Of a stretch of 30,558 bases of DNA, positions 27,808 to 30,558 are shown one piece after another. The notes below the pieces were generated by a model. The model was not told where the DNA came from, ran no database searches, and saw only the letters and a list, made by a program, of their open reading frames with translations. The DNA lies in the IMG/VR virus record IMGVR_UViG_3300037520_000603, positions 1 through 30,558 of that record, one strand, 5' to 3'. How positions within the stretch are numbered: the first letter of the stretch is position 1; each line of letters begins with the position of its first letter. Made by a program: the position numbers and the translations under genes. This DNA comes from a virus.

Positions 27808-29244
27808 TCAGATCACCATCTGGCGCATGTGGACCGCAGACGTGTTCAGCACGATGTGCATGTAGTCGATCTCGGTCGCGCCGTCCCTGAAGGTCACGTC
27901 AAACGCCGTGTCACCAAGCACCGCCGCGCCGTTTGGATAGAGCATCGTTGTCCAGCCGTCCATCGAGGCTTGCGCGATATCGAAGCGGAACCAGCGACCA
28001 GAGATATCTTTCTGAGCGTAGATCGCGTCTTTGCTGTAGATCCACTTCGTTCCCGTCGTGAACGTCTCGACGGCTGGCGAATACGTCAGCGCCGCCCAGC
28101 TATTCGCGGCGATATCGTAGCGGTCGAGCAGCGCGCCCGCGCCGCCACGGAACGAGTAGATATAGCGACCGTTGAGGATCGCGCTCTCGTTGTTCCAGTC
28201 CGATGCCGACACGCTATGCACCCAACTCCCAGACGCCGCAGCACCCGGAGCGCCGCCACGCGCCACGCTGGGAGAGAGCGTGGACCAGGTGTTGGCGCTT
28301 ATCGAGTAGCGGTACATCGTCACGGCGTTGTTGCCGAGCGCGTAGATGAAATCTTCGTTGCCTTCGAGACTGTACTGCGAGGTCGCATCCGGCGTCGTCG
28401 TCCAGGCACTCGAAACGGTGATGACTGTTCCCGTGTTGCTTGCCACCGTGCGGATCTGTCCCGCCCCTGTTCCAGCGCTGATGCGGATCTGAGCATTTGT
28501 CCATTGGTTCGTTGTCCACGACTTGGCCGAGTTCGTCAGCGTCGTGGATGCACCAGCCGTCGCCGTGCCGGTGGCGAAGCTTTTGAATCCGAGATCAAGC
28601 CACGCTGGCGTAGAGACCAGCCGACCGTCCGTGCCCCATGACGCCGGGAGGCCGGTGTTGACCAGCGTGACCCAGGTATTCGTCGCGTAGTCGTATCGCT
28701 TGAACGAGCCGCTCGCGAGCGTGCCCGCGCCCAGAACGAAGAAGACCGGCGTCTTCAATCGATACTGCGAGGTGTTGTCGAAAGCGGTCGCCTCGGCATC
28801 CGTGAACGCGATGACAGCGTTCGTGCCGATGGTATTCGACGCAATCGTCTTCAACTTGCCCGCGTTCGTGCCGCCGACAAAGAAAACGCTGTAGCCGCGC
28901 AGATCGCGCGCGAGCGTCTGGTTGGTCGTGATCGTTGTCGTCGTTCCTGCGGTCGCCGTCAGGAACGATGCGCCAGCGGTCGTGCCGGTCGAGAACGACC
29001 CGGCGACGCCGCACGCGCCCACTCCGAACGTGCCCGCGAGCGCGGGCGACGGCACCTGAACCCAGCCGTCCTCGCTCGGGTTGTACATTTGCGCGACGGT
29101 GTTGGACGACACCAGCAACTGCTGCTGCCGGTAATGGCGCGACGAGACGATGAAGTGCGCCGCCGCTGTCGCCTGGGGCGCAGCAGTCAGCATCTCCCAA
29201 CGCTTGAGGTCGAGGATTTTGCGATTGCCGTTCGTGGTCGTCAT
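27808..29244 (-). CDS. Large structural protein, beta-propeller-like
   Basis: 478 residues. Repeated kelch-like phrases occur: AQMYNPSEDGWVQVPSPALA, FKRYDYATNTWVTLVNTGLP, MYRYSISANTWSTLSPS, LLDRYDIAANSWAALTYSP. These suggest a beta-propeller with YD-ANxW blades. Two insertions share a motif: KLKTIASNTIGTN-...-NTSQYRL and QIRTVASNTGTVI-...-ATSQYSL, so an inserted module has been duplicated. No catalytic motif. Probably a virion surface or tail-associated carbohydrate-binding protein. Its placement before the tail terminator, amid adhesin-like genes, is uncommon. Confidence 0.75.
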   Translation of the reverse strand: MTTTNGNRKILDLKRWEMLTAAPQATAAAHFIVSSRHYRQQQLLVSSNTVAQMYNPSEDGWVQVPSPALAGTFGVGACGVAGSFSTGTTAGASFLTATAGTTTTITTNQTLARDLRGYSVFFVGGTNAGKLKTIASNTIGTNAVIAFTDAEATAFDNTSQYRLKTPVFFVLGAGTLASGSFKRYDYATNTWVTLVNTGLPASWGTDGRLVSTPAWLDLGFKSFATGTATAGASTTLTNSAKSWTTNQWTNAQIRISAGTGAGQIRTVASNTGTVITVSSAWTTTPDATSQYSLEGNEDFIYALGNNAVTMYRYSISANTWSTLSPSVARGGAPGAAASGSWVHSVSASDWNNESAILNGRYIYSFRGGAGALLDRYDIAANSWAALTYSPAVETFTTGTKWIYSKDAIYAQKDISGRWFRFDIAQASMDGWTTMLYPNGAAVLGDTAFDVTFRDGATEIDYMHIVLNTSAVHMRQMVI

Positions 29245-29245
29245 G

Positions 29246-29692
29246 TCAGGACACCGAAATGTTGCGTCGAAGGTTGTCCGCAGCCGCGCGCATCAGCGCC
29301 GGTATTTGATCCTGCGCGTTGAGGCCACCCATCTGCGTCTGGTTACCCAGCGTCGTCAGCGTCGTCAGCGTCTGGTTGGACGCGATGCTGACTGTCGCCA
29401 ACAAGCTCGCGGCGGTCGCTTGGACCACCTCGGCGCGCAGACGCCCCGTCGCAGGATCGACCGTGACAAGGCCTATGGTGCGGGTCAGCGTGTTAACCGC
29501 CATCCGCATCGCCTCGATGGCCTCGACGAGCTCGCCGTAGGCCGCGATGGGCAGCGGATTGGAAACGCTCGTATCCGTTGCGCTGCCGTCTGCGCCGTGC
29601 GAGACCTTGACGCGCTGGTATAGCACGCCGCCGATGTCGTCGGCGGCGGCTATCGCGCCCGAACCCGGGGTGATGGCGACGTTGTCGGCCAT
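29246..29692 (-). CDS. Virion structural protein, hypothetical
   Basis: 148 residues. YQRVKVSHGADGSATDTSVS is a phrase common in phage structural genes near the propeller-type protein. The middle is helical (YGELVEAIEAMRMAVNTLTR) and the C-terminus Ser/Thr-rich with repeated LTTLTTLGNQT. Starts 1 nt after the upstream stop (29694). Probably a tail or decoration component; the exact role is unknown. Confidence 0.65.
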   Translation of the reverse strand: MADNVAITPGSGAIAAADDIGGVLYQRVKVSHGADGSATDTSVSNPLPIAAYGELVEAIEAMRMAVNTLTRTIGLVTVDPATGRLRAEVVQATAASLLATVSIASNQTLTTLTTLGNQTQMGGLNAQDQIPALMRAAADNLRRNISVS

Positions 29693-29693
29693 A

Positions 29694-30125
29694 TCAGGCC
29701 ACCGTGAAGCTGAAGATTCCGTTGGCGTCCCAGATGATCTTGAAGTCGGTGCCAGCGCCGGCGCTCTGCGAGCCGTCGAAATCGATGAAGGCGAGCGGCG
29801 GATCGTTCGCGTCGGTGTCGTTGTAGATGACGCCGAACGAAGCGGTGATCGAGCCGCCGCTCGCCGTCAGCGTGACGTCATCGGCATCGAAGCGCGCATC
29901 GTTCGTCGTCACCGTCGTTACCGCGACGTTCACCAGCGACGGCCCGCCAGCCGTGTACCCGGTTCCCGTCGTGGCCTCGGTGCCACCGACACCCGCGAGC
30001 GTCGTGTGCGACGCGGTGAATGTCGCAGCGGTGTAGAGCTTCACCTTGTAGGTGTCGCCCGGCACGTTGGAGCCCTCGGCGAAGAGCTTGGCCGTGTGGT
30101 TGTAGAGGCTGATTGTGACTGCCAT
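29694..30125 (-). CDS. Virion structural protein, hypothetical
   Basis: 143 residues, beginning MAVTISLYNHTAKLFAEGSN. The ATG at 30125 is chosen; the longer frame to 30536 runs through the next gene and is Arg-rich. YKVKLYTAATFTASHTTLAG and FGVIYNDTDANDPPLAFIDF are phrases frequent in phage virion proteins of about 140 residues. Beta-rich, probably a head- or tail-surface component. The start follows GGAGCCTCTCAG. Confidence 0.7.
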   Translation of the reverse strand: MAVTISLYNHTAKLFAEGSNVPGDTYKVKLYTAATFTASHTTLAGVGGTEATTGTGYTAGGPSLVNVAVTTVTTNDARFDADDVTLTASGGSITASFGVIYNDTDANDPPLAFIDFDGSQSAGAGTDFKIIWDANGIFSFTVA

Positions 30126-30136
30126 CTGAGAGGCTC

Positions 30137-30558
30137 CTAGAGCTTGGAAACACGGACGCCGGGATAGGAGATCTCCGATCCGGCCTGACGGTCGCGGCGC
30201 TTGCCCTGCGCGCGTCGTAGACGATAAGCACCCGACAGGGTGACGAAGGTATGCCGGACCAGCGCAACGTTGCTGAAGCGCGCCTTCGCGGCCTTCGCGA
30301 CGCTGTCCATGTAGCGATAGCGGCTGTCGTCCACGATGAATGGCGAGCCGGATCGCGTCTTCCCGACCTCCAGCCGCCGCGCGTATGGCTGCGTATTCGC
30401 GACGACGAAGGACTGCGTGTCGTGAGTGATGGCCGAGACCTGAGCTTCGGCACCATCGACCAGCAGGATGAATGATCGCGCGTAGACACCTGTCGGACCG
30501 CGCACCGCGCCGCGCTCCAGCGTGTCGAGGAGCCATGCGGCGATCTCGCGGAGGTATT
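30137..30558 (-). CDS. Partial neck / head-tail connection protein
   Basis: C-terminal 139 residues of a gene that continues beyond the window. YARRLEVGKTRSGSPFIVDD followed by YMDSVAKAAKARFSNVALVR resembles HK97-gp10-like neck and tail-completion proteins, which share YARRLE-type segments. The frame is open to the last base (starting YLREIAAWLLDTLERG), so the internal ATG/GTG near 30505 is not the true start. If correct, head genes should follow upstream on the minus strand. Basic C-terminus (RLRRAQGKRRDR). Confidence 0.65.
   Translation of the reverse strand, partial: YLREIAAWLLDTLERGAVRGPTGVYARSFILLVDGAEAQVSAITHDTQSFVVANTQPYARRLEVGKTRSGSPFIVDDSRYRYMDSVAKAAKARFSNVALVRHTFVTLSGAYRLRRAQGKRRDRQAGSEISYPGVRVSKL

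Noticed and set aside
1-30558. tRNA genes, integrase or attachment sites
   Set aside because: No cloverleaf-like stretch, no tyrosine or serine recombinase motif and no convincing att repeat was seen by eye; this does not exclude them elsewhere in the genome.

Overview
The window is a 30.6-kb piece of a tailed phage (siphovirus-type) genome or prophage. The DNA is GC-rich and almost entirely coding. Genes are joined by 1-, 4- or 8-base start/stop overlaps. A GapR-like (DUF2312) protein, a three-TM holin of the type associated with gene-transfer-agent release, and the base composition point to an alphaproteobacterial host. No integrase, excisionase, tRNA, rRNA, CRISPR array or insertion sequence is visible, so temperate life cannot be decided from this window.

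Three blocks are present. (1) Minus strand, 7479 down to 103: an early/replication operon. It begins at a Cro-like regulator and runs through a second HTH protein, a small protein, a DUF6378-like protein, a RusA-like resolvase, a GapR-like protein, a RecB/Cas4-type nuclease, a candidate ssDNA-binding protein with an SSB-like acidic tail, a primase-polymerase/RepA-type helicase, two unknowns, a 25-residue ORF and an HNH nuclease. A dense cluster of CGGGACA repeats, including a long palindrome, lies at and just beyond the end of the primase-helicase gene. (2) Plus strand, 7644 to 12503: an early accessory operon of small proteins, fired from a promoter divergent from the Cro-like gene. It includes a ParB/DGQHR-like protein, several tiny membrane proteins, a shuffled array of short genes with repeated coupling junctions, and an HExxH mini-protein. 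(3) Minus strand, 30558 down to 12500: the late operon. It contains a partial head-tail connection candidate, several structural and adhesin-like proteins, two paralogous tail-terminator-like genes, the tail tube, a G/GT tail assembly chaperone with a canonical GGGAAAC slippery site, a tape measure, distal tail proteins, an NlpC/P60-like protein, the tail tip protein J, a fibre, a metallophosphoesterase, and holin plus M15 endolysin. Blocks 2 and 3 converge with a 4-base overlap at 12500-12503.

The most notable observations are: a tail-terminator paralogue fused to about fifteen 22-residue repeats; the programmed -1 frameshift in the tail chaperone; the CGGGACA repeat region; the leaderless Cro-like promoter with a palindromic candidate operator; and the modular small-gene array. 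Product names rest on motifs and gene order read by eye. No database search was run.
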